In this document: one piece after another, positions 1-9,220 of the stretch
Layout: every line of letters starts with the position of its first letter
Numbering within the stretch: the stretch's first letter is position 1
From: Gaiellasilicea sp963749515
Lineage (GTDB): Bacteria > Actinomycetota > Thermoleophilia > Gaiellales > Gaiellaceae
Reading direction: 5' to 3'
Length of the DNA stretch: 64,000 bases
Assembly (NCBI GenBank): GCA_963749515.1
Contig: CAVVMR010000012.1
Span: forward strand, 29,164-93,163
Program-made: the position numbers and the translations under genes
Notes under the pieces: model-generated
Seen by the model: the letters and a program-made list of their open reading frames with translations, nothing else
Told to the model about the DNA's origin: nothing
Databases searched by the model: none

Positions 1-1
1 C

Positions 2-1876
2 GCCGACGTCATCCGCTGGCTCTACAACTTCCTGCTCGTCGGCGCAGCCTTCGTCTGCCTGACCTCCCCCCACCAGCGCGGCAGAGAGCGGGCAGCCTGG
101 CGCTGCCTCGGCACGACGCTGCTCCTCTGGGCGGCCGGCGACTTCTACTACACGCTCTTCCTCCTGGACGCGACGGTGTCTCCGCCGACCGTGACAGACG
201 TGCTGTGGCTCATCTCCTATCCCATCTTCTACGCCGGAATCGGCCTTCTCGTTCGGGCGCGGACCGTTCACTTCGAGCGGAGCCTCTGGCTCGATGCGGC
301 GCTCGCGGCGCTCGCGGTGGCCGCTGTCGGAGCCGCGGTCCTCTTCGGCACGGTCGTCGAGAGCACCGGCGGTTCGCCGCTGACGGCGGCGATGAACGTG
401 GCGTATCCGCTTGCCGACGCGCTGCTGCTCGGCATGGTCGTCGCCGTGCTGGCGATCACCGGCTGGCAGCTCGATCGCGTCTGGCTGTGCATCCTCGGAA
501 GCACGGCCGCGCTCACGCTTGCAGACAGCGGCGTCCTCTACCAGGCGGCGCTCGGCTCGGCCGACGGCATCGAGTTGCTCGACGCCGGCTGGCCACTCGC
601 GATGATCCTCCTCGCCGCCGCCTCCTGGCAACCGGCAAGACGGCTCGGTGCCGTCCGCGCCGAGGGTGCCCGGGTGCTGGCGCTGCCTGCGGTCTTCGGC
701 CTGACCTCGCTCGGGATCCTCGTCTACGGACAGTTCGAGCCGCTGAACAAGCCGGCGGCGATCCTCGCGGCGACCTCGATGCTGGCCGTGATCGCCCGGA
801 TGGCGTTCACCTTCCGCGAGAAGATGCAGCTCCTCGCGGCGACCCGGATCGAGGCGCAGACCGATGCGCTCACGGGTGTCGGAAACAGGCGCAAGCTGAT
901 GCTCGACCTCGGCGCCTCGCTCGACGCGCGCGCCACAGCTGTTCTGATGCTGCTCGACCTCGACGGTTTCAAGGCCTACAACGACACGTTCGGCCATCCC
1001 GCAGGGGATGCGCTCCTCGCGAGGATCGCAGAGAAGCTGAGCGCCGCCGTCGCGGGTGAGGGCGAGGTGTACCGCATCGGCGGCGACGAGTTCTGCGTCC
1101 TGGCCGGCGTCGGCCCGGAACGCCGCGAAGCGTTCGCGGCCGCAGCGGCGATGTCGCTCGAGGAGCAGGGAGAAGGGTTCAGGATCACGGCCGCCTACGG
1201 CACCGTCGCGCTCCCAGAGGAGGCCGCCGGCGTCGCCGAGGCACTCCGGATCGTGGACTCGCGCATGTACGACGAGAAGGACGGCCGGCGCGCTTCGGCG
1301 GGCCGCCAGAGCCGCGACGTGCTCCTCCGCGTCCTCTACGAGCGCGACGCCAGGCTGCAGGGCCACCTCAGCGGGCTCGTCGAGCTGGTGCGCGCGGTCG
1401 GCGCCGGCATGGGCCTCTCGGATGACGAGCTCGCGGATGTGACGCTGGCCGCCGAGCTGCACGAGGTCGGCAAGCTCGCGATTCCGGACTCGATCCTCCG
1501 CAAGCCCGGGCCTCTGAGCGGCGAGGAATGGCAGTTCGTCCGCCGCCACCCGCTGATCGGCGAGCGGATCCTGTCGTCGGCCCCAGCGCTCGCCAAGGTG
1601 TCGGGGATCGTCCGCTCGACACACGAGCGAATGGACGGCGAGGGCTATCCCGACGGGCTGGCCGGAGACGACATCCCGCTCGGGGCACGCATCATCGGCA
1701 CGTGCGCGGCGTTCGTTGCGATGACGTCCGAGTTGCCGTACCGCGCAGCCCGCTCACACGAGCAGGCGATCGAGGAGCTCCGCCGCTGCTCCGGCACGCA
1801 GTTCGACGCCGATGTGGTCGAGACGCTCATCGCCGTTCGGGCCGAGCACGCGGTCGATCTCGCCGTCGTCGCCTGA
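2..1876 (+). CDS. GGDEF and HD-GYP signalling protein with membrane N-terminus, 5' end beyond window
   Basis: The frame is open to the first base, so the true start lies outside. The visible 624 residues begin with about seven hydrophobic segments, followed by a diguanylate cyclase domain with an intact GGDEF near residue 360 and an HD-GYP phosphodiesterase domain from about residue 440. No RxxD inhibitory site precedes GGDEF. The HD pair reads LHEVGK, so glutamate replaces the usual metal-binding aspartate, while DGEGYPDGL is close to the GYP consensus. By family knowledge it would make or degrade cyclic di-GMP at the membrane. Whether the HD-GYP half is active is uncertain because of the HE substitution. 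It stands alone on the plus strand and is followed by a gene with its own promoter-like hexamer. Confidence 0.88.
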   Translation, partial: ADVIRWLYNFLLVGAAFVCLTSPHQRGRERAAWRCLGTTLLLWAAGDFYYTLFLLDATVSPPTVTDVLWLISYPIFYAGIGLLVRARTVHFERSLWLDAALAALAVAAVGAAVLFGTVVESTGGSPLTAAMNVAYPLADALLLGMVVAVLAITGWQLDRVWLCILGSTAALTLADSGVLYQAALGSADGIELLDAGWPLAMILLAAASWQPARRLGAVRAEGARVLALPAVFGLTSLGILVYGQFEPLNKPAAILAATSMLAVIARMAFTFREKMQLLAATRIEAQTDALTGVGNRRKLMLDLGASLDARATAVLMLLDLDGFKAYNDTFGHPAGDALLARIAEKLSAAVAGEGEVYRIGGDEFCVLAGVGPERREAFAAAAAMSLEEQGEGFRITAAYGTVALPEEAAGVAEALRIVDSRMYDEKDGRRASAGRQSRDVLLRVLYERDARLQGHLSGLVELVRAVGAGMGLSDDELADVTLAAELHEVGKLAIPDSILRKPGPLSGEEWQFVRRHPLIGERILSSAPALAKVSGIVRSTHERMDGEGYPDGLAGDDIPLGARIIGTCAAFVAMTSELPYRAARSHEQAIEELRRCSGTQFDADVVETLIAVRAEHAVDLAVVA

Positions 1877-1885
1877 ACAGCTGAC

Positions 1886-1891
1886 TACGCT
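1886..1891 (+). promoter_or_regulatory. Leaderless-type -10 TACGCT for the gene at 1898
   Basis: TACGCT ends six bases before the ATG. The TAnnnT pattern at this spacing recurs across the window. No Shine-Dalgarno sequence is seen. Confidence 0.5.
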
Positions 1892-1897
1892 GCGCCG

Positions 1898-2473
1898 ATG
1901 ACCCGTCGTGCTTGGACGCTGTGCGTGCTCGTCTCGCTCGTCTCGCTCGTCCTCGCCCCCGGTGCGCCGGCGCACGACTCCGGCCCCGCGATCGCCAAGG
2001 CGGTCGTCGCCCTCCGCCAGGGTCCGATCTCGTTCAACTCGGCGGCGCCGGTCACCGAGCAGCAGGCCGATGCCGTCAACCAGCGGCTCCATCGCACCAC
2101 CGGCATCGCGGTGGCGATCCTCCCCGTCGACTTCTCGCTGAGCGCCGTCGCCGCCGCCAAGGAGCTTGCGCTCCACCTCGAGCGCGAGGGGACGATCATC
2201 ACTGTGCTCGGCGGCGACGTGGGGGCGACGAGCACCGACGTCGACGGCCCCGTCCTCGGAGCACTGGTGCGCGAGAGCCAGCAGGTGTACAACCGCGACG
2301 GCACGGTGCCGGCCCTGACCGGCCTCATCGACCGCATCGAGATCGCACGCGACGCTCCGGAGGACGGCGGCGGAGGAGGCGGATGGCTGGCAATCGTGCT
2401 CGTGACGGTCGCGGCGCTCGCAGCCGGCAGCGCGCTCGTCCTGTTCGGCATGCGTAGGGCTAGAAGACCCTGA
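1898..2473 (+). CDS. Secreted, C-terminally membrane-anchored protein of unknown function
   Basis: The 191-residue product has a clear signal peptide (hydrophobic residues 8 to 20, cleavage likely after APA near residue 25), an extracytoplasmic alpha/beta-looking domain to about residue 155, a glycine run, one membrane segment and a basic RRARRP tail. The layout resembles short TPM-type or Rv1476-like actinobacterial membrane proteins, but I cannot assign a family with confidence. The ATG at 1898 fits a leaderless start. Its 3' end overlaps mqnC tail to tail by 14 bases. Confidence 0.75.
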   Translation: MTRRAWTLCVLVSLVSLVLAPGAPAHDSGPAIAKAVVALRQGPISFNSAAPVTEQQADAVNQRLHRTTGIAVAILPVDFSLSAVAAAKELALHLEREGTIITVLGGDVGATSTDVDGPVLGALVRESQQVYNRDGTVPALTGLIDRIEIARDAPEDGGGGGGWLAIVLVTVAALAAGSALVLFGMRRARRP

Positions 2474-3560
2474 CCTCGCGGTAGAGCGTGTCCCGCTGCA
2501 CGGGGGTCTTGCCGAGCGACCGGATCAGATGCACGAGCTCCTCGGTCGAGGTGCGGTAGGTCGTGCCGGCGGCCGAGACGACGTTCTCCTCGATCATCAC
2601 CGATCCCATGTCGTCCGCCCCGAAGCCGAGTGCGACCTGGCCGATCTTCAGGCCCTGCGTCACCCACGAGCTCTGGATGTGGTCGACGTTGTCGAGGTAG
2701 ATGCGCGAGACCGCCTGTGTGAGCAGGTAGTCGAACGAGGTCGGCCGGTCCTCGTCGCGCACCACGTCGTCGAGCCGGTTGCCGTCGCGCTGGAACGTCC
2801 AGGAGATGAAGGCGCGGAAGCCGCGGGTCTCGTCCTGCAGCTCGCGGATCCGGCGCATGTGCTCGACCCGCTCCTCGACCGTCTCGACGTGGCCGTACAT
2901 CATCGTCGCGGTCGTCGACATGCCCAGCTTGTGCGCGTGGCGCATCACGTCGAGCCATTCCGACGACTTGGTCTTCTTCGGCGCGATGATGTCGCGCACG
3001 CGGTCGACGAGGATCTCGCCGCCGCCGCCGGGGACCGAGTCGAGGCCGGAGTCGCGCAGCCGCGAGAGCGTCTCCCAGACGGTCAGCTTCGAACGGCGCG
3101 CGATGTGCTGGATCTCGGGCGGCGAGAGCGCGTGCAGGTGGATCTTGTAGCGCTGCTTGATCGAGCGGAAGAGATCCTCGTAGTAGTCGACCCCGAGATC
3201 CGGGTGGTGGCCGCCTTGCATCAGCACGCCCGTGCCGCCGATCGCGAGCGTCTCTTCGATCTTCTTGAAGATCACCGGCTTCGGCAGGAGATAGCCCTCG
3301 TTGCGGTCGCCGGGGCTCCGGTAGAAGGCGCAGAAGTCGCAGTCGGTGACGCAGATGTTCGTGTAGTTCAGGTTCCGGTCGACGATGAACGTGATCTTGT
3401 CCGGGTCGACCTTCCGGTTGCGCAGCTCGTCGGCGACGCGCCCGACCGGAACGAGCTCGCGCGAGCGGAGGAGCGCAACGGCTTCCTCGTCCGAGATGCG
3501 CTCCCCGTCGAGGGCTCTTTCGAGGATCTCCTCCACGGTGCGGGTCTCGACCGCCGTCAT
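2460..3560 (-). CDS. mqnC: Cyclic dehypoxanthine futalosine synthase
   Basis: MqnC is the radical SAM enzyme that cyclises dehypoxanthinylfutalosine in the futalosine route to menaquinone. The 366-residue product has the CX3CX2C cluster motif at residues 70 to 77 (CVTDCDFC), preceded by NLNYTNIC, then SWTFQRDGNRL and the conserved end PVQRDTLYREV. Length is normal for the family. Its ATG overlaps the stop of mqnA by four bases (ATGA), so translation is probably coupled. It is the last gene of the long menaquinone and bc-complex run. Confidence 0.95.
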   Translation of the reverse strand: MTAVETRTVEEILERALDGERISDEEAVALLRSRELVPVGRVADELRNRKVDPDKITFIVDRNLNYTNICVTDCDFCAFYRSPGDRNEGYLLPKPVIFKKIEETLAIGGTGVLMQGGHHPDLGVDYYEDLFRSIKQRYKIHLHALSPPEIQHIARRSKLTVWETLSRLRDSGLDSVPGGGGEILVDRVRDIIAPKKTKSSEWLDVMRHAHKLGMSTTATMMYGHVETVEERVEHMRRIRELQDETRGFRAFISWTFQRDGNRLDDVVRDEDRPTSFDYLLTQAVSRIYLDNVDHIQSSWVTQGLKIGQVALGFGADDMGSVMIEENVVSAAGTTYRTSTEELVHLIRSLGKTPVQRDTLYREVRVF

Positions 3561-4324
3561 GCTTGGACCGGATCGCGGCGGCCGACGAAACGGAGCTCGG
3601 GGACGTGCTCGAGCTCGCCCACGTCGCGGGCCATCTCGAGGAAGGTGTAGAGCCCGGCCCGCTCGCGCGGCCCGAACGAGTAGCGGAGCTTCTCGAAGTA
3701 GCGCGCGAGGTAGCCGGCGGGGTAGCCGTAGCGCTCGCTTGCCTCGTAGGCGAGCACATCGGGCTCGGCGCGCGCGAGCCGAACGCTCGCGACGAGCGAG
3801 TGCTCGAGCTCGGCGACGCCGTCGGCGACAGGCTCGGGCGCGGCCCAGACGGCGAAGACCATCGGCAGACCAGTGCGCTCGAGCCACAGCCTTCCAAGGT
3901 CGTAATGGGGCGTCGGGTCCTCGAACGCGCTCTTCAGCGCCGCGTCGCCGATCAGGAGCTTCGCGTCGGCCGGCTCCTCGAGCGGGACCTGAACGGCGTT
4001 CGGGAGCAGCACCTTCGAGAGCACGACGGAGGTAGCGCTCTCCGGCGTCACGGCGATCGAGCGAATCGAGGAGAACGGGATCTTCGAGACGAGCTGGATC
4101 GAGTCGACCGCGCCCTCGGAGGAGACGCACATGCGCGGCAGGATCCGCAGAGAGGACGCGTGGCGCGCGTACTCGATCGACGAGATCGGAGCGAGATCGA
4201 GCTGGCCGTCGAGCAGCAGGGAGTTCAGCTCGGTCGGTACGCCCTGCACCTCGTCCACCTCGGCGTTCAGCCGGTGGAAGACCGGCGCCATGTTCACGTA
4301 CGAGATCCGGCCTAGGCGGACCAT
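3557..4324 (-). CDS. mqnA: Chorismate dehydratase
   Basis: MqnA dehydrates chorismate to 3-enolpyruvylbenzoate, the first step of the futalosine pathway. The 255-residue product has the family opening LGRISYVNMAPVFH, followed by the periplasmic-binding-protein-like fold with DLAPISSIEYA near residue 45 and a C-terminal YLARYFEKLRYSFG stretch. Size is typical. It sits between mqnE and mqnC, overlapping mqnE by 13 bases and mqnC by 4, so the three appear co-transcribed and coupled. The ATG at 4324 is the only start that preserves the conserved N-terminus. Confidence 0.94.
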   Translation of the reverse strand: MVRLGRISYVNMAPVFHRLNAEVDEVQGVPTELNSLLLDGQLDLAPISSIEYARHASSLRILPRMCVSSEGAVDSIQLVSKIPFSSIRSIAVTPESATSVVLSKVLLPNAVQVPLEEPADAKLLIGDAALKSAFEDPTPHYDLGRLWLERTGLPMVFAVWAAPEPVADGVAELEHSLVASVRLARAEPDVLAYEASERYGYPAGYLARYFEKLRYSFGPRERAGLYTFLEMARDVGELEHVPELRFVGRRDPVQA

Positions 4325-5424
4325 CGGCGGATCTCCTGGTAGAGCGTGTCGCGCTGGACGGGGATCCGGCCGGCGTCGCGGACGAAGCGTACGAGCTCCT
4401 CGATCTTCTGCTCCGTCTCCGTCACCGCGCCGGCCGCGTGGAAGATCTGCTCGCGCACGACCGTGCCCTGGACGTCGTTGGCGCCGAAGTGGAGCGCAAC
4501 GGCCGCGAGCGGCATGCCCATCATGATCCAGTAGGCCTTGATGTTCGCGACGTTGTCGAGCAGGAGCCGCGAGACGGCGAGCATCTTCAGGTCGTCCGAG
4601 CCGGTCGTGTGCCGCCAGCCACGCCGCTCGAAGACCGTGTTCTCGGGATGGAAGGCGAGCGGGATGAAGGCGAGGAAGCCGCCTGTCTCGTCCTGCTGCG
4701 CCCGGAGCCGAAGGAGGTGGTCGACCCGCTCCTCGTAGGTCTCGACGTGGCCGTAGAGCATCGTGCAGTGCGTCGGGATCCCCAGCCGGTGCGCGGCGTC
4801 GTGGGTGCGGAACCAGAAGTCGGGATGCTCCTTCCCCGGCGCCACGAGCTTGCGCACCCGGTCGGCGAACACCTCTGCCCCACCGCCGGGAAGCGAGCCG
4901 AGCCCGGCCGCCTTCAGCTCCGTCAGAACCTGCTCGTGCGTCAGGCCCGAGAGCACCGTCATGTGGTGGATCTCGGAGGCCGTGTACATCTTCAGATGCA
5001 CGTCCGGAAGCGCCTGCTTCAGCGAGCGCACGGCGTCGACGTAGAACTCGAAGTCGACGTGCGGGTTCTCGCCGTTGACCATGTGGATCTCCGTGAAGCC
5101 GGTCAGCTCGCGCTGGCGCACCGCGTCCTCGACGAGCTCCTGCGTGGAGATCGTGTAGGCGTGCTCCTGCTTCTGTGTCGCGGCGAAGGCGCAGAACTTG
5201 CACTTCACGCGGCACACGTTCGTCTGGTTCAAGTAGAGGTTCTGGACGAAGTAGACCTCGTCGGTGCCGCCCCGAAGCCGGCGCGCACGGTCGGCGAGCT
5301 CGCCGAGCCCGAGCAGGTCGTCGGACTCCAGGAGCGCGAGCCCGTCCTCGAAGTCCAGGCGCTCGCCAGCCTCGATCTTCTCGCGGATCGGCTCGAGCGT
5401 GGATGTGCGGGCGAGGATGGCCAT
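4312..5424 (-). CDS. mqnE: Aminofutalosine synthase
   Basis: MqnE is a radical SAM enzyme that joins 3-enolpyruvylbenzoate to S-adenosylmethionine to form aminofutalosine. The 370-residue product carries CX3CX2C at residues 71 to 78 (CRVKCKFC) after YLNQTNVC, then GLGSLPGGGAEVF and the end PVQRDTLYQEIRRW, paralogous to MqnC. The MqnE route needs an adenosine deaminase and a nucleosidase, neither of which is in this window. Its ATG overlaps the stop of the polyprenyl synthase by one base (TGATG). Confidence 0.95.
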   Translation of the reverse strand: MAILARTSTLEPIREKIEAGERLDFEDGLALLESDDLLGLGELADRARRLRGGTDEVYFVQNLYLNQTNVCRVKCKFCAFAATQKQEHAYTISTQELVEDAVRQRELTGFTEIHMVNGENPHVDFEFYVDAVRSLKQALPDVHLKMYTASEIHHMTVLSGLTHEQVLTELKAAGLGSLPGGGAEVFADRVRKLVAPGKEHPDFWFRTHDAAHRLGIPTHCTMLYGHVETYEERVDHLLRLRAQQDETGGFLAFIPLAFHPENTVFERRGWRHTTGSDDLKMLAVSRLLLDNVANIKAYWIMMGMPLAAVALHFGANDVQGTVVREQIFHAAGAVTETEQKIEELVRFVRDAGRIPVQRDTLYQEIRRWSA

Positions 5425-6332
5425 CAGCGTTTTCGGTTCACAACGGCGTCCGCAAGCGACTCGAGCTCCTCCCGGTGCGCCCCGCCGTTCAGGGATTCCC
5501 GGGCTTCTCTAGCGTAGTCGAGCGCTACCTGCCTGGAGCGTTCGAGCGCGCCGGTCGCGGCGACGCGGACGAGCACGCCCTCGACCGGACCGCCCGCAAG
5601 TGCCACGCGGACAACATCGTCCTCTCGGGCCGCCAGCAGGAGCGGGAGCGTCGGCGTCCCCTCGCGCAGGTCGGTGCCCGCGACCTTTCCGGTCTCGATC
5701 GTGTCGCCCGAGCAGTCGAGGATGTCGTCGGCGATCTGGAAGGCGATGCCGAGATTGAGGCCGAAACGGCCGAGCGTGCCGCCCGAGCCGAGCGAGCAGG
5801 CGGCCTGGAAGAGCTTCCCGGTCTTGAGCGCACACCGCTCGAGGTACGCCTCCACCGTCGTGTCGGGATCGTTGCGCTGACGGCGTTGCATCGCCTCGCC
5901 GCGCGCCAGGCAGAGCGACGCCTCGGCGAGGACGGCGACGTCCTTGACGTCCCCCTCGGCCGAAAGCTCCGCGAATGCGCGGGCGAAGAGGTAATCGCCC
6001 GTTGCCCGAGCCGCGTCCGCTCCGTGAGCGGCCCACGCCGCTGTCCTGCCGCGGCGCACGGCTGCGCCGTCGATCAGATCGTCGTGGACGAGCGTCGCCA
6101 TGTGGACGAGCTCGACGGCCACGCCGGCCGCGACGGGAGGCGGCTCGCCCAGCGGCGCCGAGAGAAACGCCAGCAGGGGCCGCAACCGCTTGCCGCCCGC
6201 TGCCAGCGCGTCGGCGCCGACCTCGGCGGCGCGGCCTCCGTACGACGCGACGGCCGCCGCGAGGCGCACCTCGATCTCCTCCAGGTACGAGTCGAGGCCC
6301 GGCAGCCGGCGGACGTCCTCGAGCGTCGTCAC
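5424..6332 (-). CDS. Polyprenyl diphosphate synthase (probable menaquinone side chain)
   Basis: The 302-residue product is a trans-isoprenyl diphosphate synthase. The first aspartate-rich motif DDLID is at residues 84 to 88 and the second, ADDILD, near residue 195; GGKRLRP near residue 47 binds substrate. By context it makes the menaquinone tail. The residues upstream of the first motif that set chain length cannot be read reliably to a product length. The GTG start at 6332 overlaps the stop of ubiE in GTGA form, which decides the start. Heptaprenyl or octaprenyl diphosphate synthase are both possible. Confidence 0.92.
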   Translation of the reverse strand: MTTLEDVRRLPGLDSYLEEIEVRLAAAVASYGGRAAEVGADALAAGGKRLRPLLAFLSAPLGEPPPVAAGVAVELVHMATLVHDDLIDGAAVRRGRTAAWAAHGADAARATGDYLFARAFAELSAEGDVKDVAVLAEASLCLARGEAMQRRQRNDPDTTVEAYLERCALKTGKLFQAACSLGSGGTLGRFGLNLGIAFQIADDILDCSGDTIETGKVAGTDLREGTPTLPLLLAAREDDVVRVALAGGPVEGVLVRVAATGALERSRQVALDYAREARESLNGGAHREELESLADAVVNRKR

Positions 6333-7012
6333 CGTGCCGTCCCCGTGTGCAGGGCGACGATGCCGCCGCCGAGGCGCCGGAACGTGACGTCGGCGAAGCC
6401 TGCGGCCGCCATCAACCCGGCCAGCTCGTCGGGGCCGGGAAAGCGGCGGACGCTCGCGGGGAGATACGTGTAGGCCTTGCCACCTGGAAGGATCTTGCCC
6501 GCGAGCGGGATGAGCACGTCGAACCAGAGCCGGTAGAAGAGCCGAAGCGGCCCGCGGGGACGCGTGATCTCGAGGATGCCGACCCGGCCGCCGGCGCGCA
6601 GCACACGGCGCAGCTCGGCAAGCCCTTGCTCGAGGTCGGCAACGTTGCGGACGCCAAATCCGACCGTGGCCGCATCGAACGACGCAGCCTCGAACGGGAG
6701 CTCCAGCAGGTCGCCCTGGATCCACTCGATCGCGGAGTCTTTCCGCCGGGCGCGCTCGAGCATCGGCTCGGAGAAGTCGAGACCCACCACCTCTGCCCCG
6801 GCCTTGCGCGCGGCGACCGCGAGATCGCCCGTGCCGCAGCAGGCGTCGAGAACGCGGTCGCCCGGCGCAACCACCGCCCGGACGGTCAACCGCCGCCAGC
6901 GCTGGTCGAGCCCGACCGTCATCACGCGGTTCATCAGGTCGTAGACCGGAGCGATCCGGTCGAACATCGACCGGACGCCGTCGGCCGGGAGCGTCCCCGA
7001 CTCGTGTGTCAT
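6329..7012 (-). CDS. ubiE: Demethylmenaquinone methyltransferase (UbiE/MenG family)
   Basis: This is the SAM-dependent C-methyltransferase for the last step of menaquinone synthesis. The 227-residue product begins with VRSMFDRIAPVYDLMNRVM, then motif I LDACCGTGDLA near residue 55, and a family-typical GILEITRP and PGGKAYTYLP. Length matches MenG/UbiE. It overlaps ubiX by four bases (ATGA) and the prenyl synthase by four, so it belongs to the same coupled run. Confidence 0.94.
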   Translation of the reverse strand: MTHESGTLPADGVRSMFDRIAPVYDLMNRVMTVGLDQRWRRLTVRAVVAPGDRVLDACCGTGDLAVAARKAGAEVVGLDFSEPMLERARRKDSAIEWIQGDLLELPFEAASFDAATVGFGVRNVADLEQGLAELRRVLRAGGRVGILEITRPRGPLRLFYRLWFDVLIPLAGKILPGGKAYTYLPASVRRFPGPDELAGLMAAAGFADVTFRRLGGGIVALHTGTAR

Positions 7013-7593
7013 TGGCCCCACCGCTTCATCAGCGAGTTGTCCAGCCCGAGCTGGTCGAGGATGCGGGCGACGATGAAGTCGACGAGGTCGTCGATCGTCT
7101 CGGCACCGTGGTAGAAGCCTGGCGCAGCGAACAGGATCGTCGCGCCTGCCTGCTGCAGCGTCGCGAGCCCGTTCAGGTGGATGAACGAGAGCGGCGTCTC
7201 GCGCGGCACGAGCACGAGCTTCCGGCCCTCCTTCAGCGCGACCGACGCGGCCCGGTGGATCAGATTCGCCATCGCGCCGGCCGCGAGCGTTCCGACGGTC
7301 GACATCGAGCACGGGCAGATGACGTAGGCGTCCACCTTCGCCGAGCCGGACGCATACGGGCTCTTGTAGTCGTTGACGCCGAACACGGTGACGCCGTCGG
7401 CGCCCGCGGTGAAGCGCTCGAGCACATCGTCCCGCGCAAGGCTCGCGTCACCGTAGAGCTCTGTCGCGATTACCTCGATGCCGGCGGCCGACGCCGCCAG
7501 CCCGACCTCGCAGCCCGACTCCGTCAGGGCGCGCAGCAGCCTTGCGGCGTACGGAGCGCCGGACGCGCCCGTCACGCCGAGGAAGACGTTCAA
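7009..7593 (-). CDS. ubiX: Flavin prenyltransferase UbiX
   Basis: UbiX makes prenylated FMN, the cofactor of UbiD decarboxylases. The 194-residue product opens with VFLGVTGASGAPYAARLL (flavin site) and has ICPCSMSTVGTLAAG, then LVLVPRETPLS and FAAPGFYH, all family hallmarks. UbiD is encoded four genes upstream in the same run, which suggests the pair act together on the naphthoate precursor of menaquinone, as proposed for futalosine-pathway organisms. Three bases separate its ATG from the stop of qcrC. Confidence 0.95.
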   Translation of the reverse strand: MNVFLGVTGASGAPYAARLLRALTESGCEVGLAASAAGIEVIATELYGDASLARDDVLERFTAGADGVTVFGVNDYKSPYASGSAKVDAYVICPCSMSTVGTLAAGAMANLIHRAASVALKEGRKLVLVPRETPLSFIHLNGLATLQQAGATILFAAPGFYHGAETIDDLVDFIVARILDQLGLDNSLMKRWGQ

Positions 7594-7596
7594 CGC

Positions 7597-8418
7597 TTAC
7601 TCCTTCGGGCCCTTGGAGACGTCGAGGAAGACCGCGATCTTGCGCAGGTTCTCCTCGCCGAGCGTGGCGAACGGCGGCATCGCCGTGTTTCCGAACTCCG
7701 CCGGGTTCGTCACGTAGCGCTGGAAGTAGTCGACGCCCTTGTTCGTCGCGCCGATGTCGCTGAGGTCAGGCGCCCCGAGGTTCGCCGAGCCGGTGCCGAG
7801 GTAGATGTGGCATTGCAGGCAGCCGGCGACTGCGAACAGCTCGGCGCCCTCGACCGCCTCGTCGTTGCCGACGAAACCCTGCTTCTCCGACCACTCCGGC
7901 ACCGCCTCGATCGTCTCGGAGCCGAGGGACTCTCGCGCGGTCGCCCCCTTGTACGTGAGCGTCCCCATTGCCAGCACGACGACGATCGCCGCGACGATCG
8001 CGACCGGGCGCCGGGAGAGCCGGCGCTCGCGCCGGATGTCGATGAACGGCAGCGCGATCAGGATCCCGAGCAGGATGTTGGGGATCCCCACCGTGCCCAG
8101 GACGACCGTGTCCGGCCACTTGAAGATCCGCAGGAGGTAGAAGAGGAAGTAGAAGTACCAGTCCGGCCGCGGCACGAAGTTCGTCGTGCCCGGGTCGGCC
8201 TCCTCGGTGTAGTAGGGGCCGAGCCAGCCGGGATCGTCCGACCCCTCTGCGGTGAAGTACCAGACGCACGCGAGCCCGACGATCACGCCCACGACGATCA
8301 GGCTCATCACCGTGTCGTGGAACATGGCGTGCGGGAAGAAGGGCTTCCCGGTCCGCTCGACGTCCTCCTTGTACCGCTTGTGCTGCGCGCGCCGCTCCTC
8401 GATCCGGCGGCTAGCCAT
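7597..8418 (-). CDS. qcrC: Menaquinol-cytochrome c reductase, subunit IV fused to cytochrome c
   Basis: The 273-residue product joins a cytochrome b C-terminal half (subunit IV; three membrane segments and the quinol-site-type PDWYFYFLFYLLR) to a further membrane segment and a single-haem cytochrome c domain with CLQCH and a likely methionine ligand in TAMPPF. This is the architecture of Bacillus-type QcrC. It passes electrons from the Rieske protein to soluble carriers or an oxidase. The ATG at 8418 overlaps the qcrB stop by eight bases. Confidence 0.93.
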   Translation of the reverse strand: MASRRIEERRAQHKRYKEDVERTGKPFFPHAMFHDTVMSLIVVGVIVGLACVWYFTAEGSDDPGWLGPYYTEEADPGTTNFVPRPDWYFYFLFYLLRIFKWPDTVVLGTVGIPNILLGILIALPFIDIRRERRLSRRPVAIVAAIVVVLAMGTLTYKGATARESLGSETIEAVPEWSEKQGFVGNDEAVEGAELFAVAGCLQCHIYLGTGSANLGAPDLSDIGATNKGVDYFQRYVTNPAEFGNTAMPPFATLGEENLRKIAVFLDVSKGPKE

Positions 8419-9220
8419 CCGCAGCTCCTCCGCGCCGGCCCGGCCGGACGAGGCCCTCACGTCCGTTGCTCGGGGCCACCTCCTCGGGCCGCTCGCGGCC
8501 GGCAGCCGTGGGCGACCACGGCGGCGAGGTGACGCCGAGCCGGATCACGAGGTACAGGTGGAGGCCGATCAGCGCGAAGATGCCGCCCGGGATCACGAGC
8601 ATGTGCAGCGAGTAGAACTTGCTGAGCGTGTCCGACCCGATCTCTGTCCCTCCGGCAAGGAACTGGGCGAGGAACGGGCCGATCACCGGCATCGTCCCGT
8701 TCAGGTTGATGCCGACGACGGTTGCCCAGTAGGCGGTCTGGTCCCACGGAAGGAGGTAGCCCGTGAAGCCCTCGAGCATCCCCAGCGCGAGCAGGAGCAC
8801 GCCGATGATCCAGTTCAGCTCGCGGGGGTACTTGTACGACCCGAAGAGGAAGACGCGGGCCATGTGGAGGAACATCAGGATGATGAAGACGCTGGCGCCC
8901 CAGCGATGCATGCCGCGGACGAGCCAGCCGAGGGTGAGGTCGTTGGTGATGAACTGGACCGACTGGTACGCCTTGTCGGGGTCGGGCTTGTAGTAGAACG
9001 CGAGCACGACGCCGGTGATCGCCTGGACGAGGAACGCGGTCAGCGTCGCGGAGCCGAGCGTGTGGAACCAGCCCGTGTCGCGCGGCACCTTCCGGAAGAG
9101 GAAGTACTTGACGCCGCCGACGAGGCCGGAGCGCTCCTCGAGCCAGTCGAGCGGGTAGAGCGCGGCAGCCTCGAGCTGCGCCCGGCGCGCGGACTTCTTC
9201 CGTGCCGGGGCGACGGCCAT
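8411..9220 (-). CDS. qcrB: Menaquinol-cytochrome c reductase, cytochrome b6-type subunit
   Basis: The 269-residue product is the N-terminal half of cytochrome b with four membrane segments. Haem-ligand histidines are visible at about 105 and 119, and at 206 and 221; the wider second spacing is the b6 pattern. The position that in b6 holds the extra haem-linking cysteine reads GWFHTLG, with no cysteine. The split from subunit IV is as in b6f and Bacillus complexes. The gene abuts qcrA directly and overlaps qcrC. Confidence 0.94.
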   Translation of the reverse strand: MAVAPARKKSARRAQLEAAALYPLDWLEERSGLVGGVKYFLFRKVPRDTGWFHTLGSATLTAFLVQAITGVVLAFYYKPDPDKAYQSVQFITNDLTLGWLVRGMHRWGASVFIILMFLHMARVFLFGSYKYPRELNWIIGVLLLALGMLEGFTGYLLPWDQTAYWATVVGINLNGTMPVIGPFLAQFLAGGTEIGSDTLSKFYSLHMLVIPGGIFALIGLHLYLVIRLGVTSPPWSPTAAGRERPEEVAPSNGREGLVRPGRRGGAADG

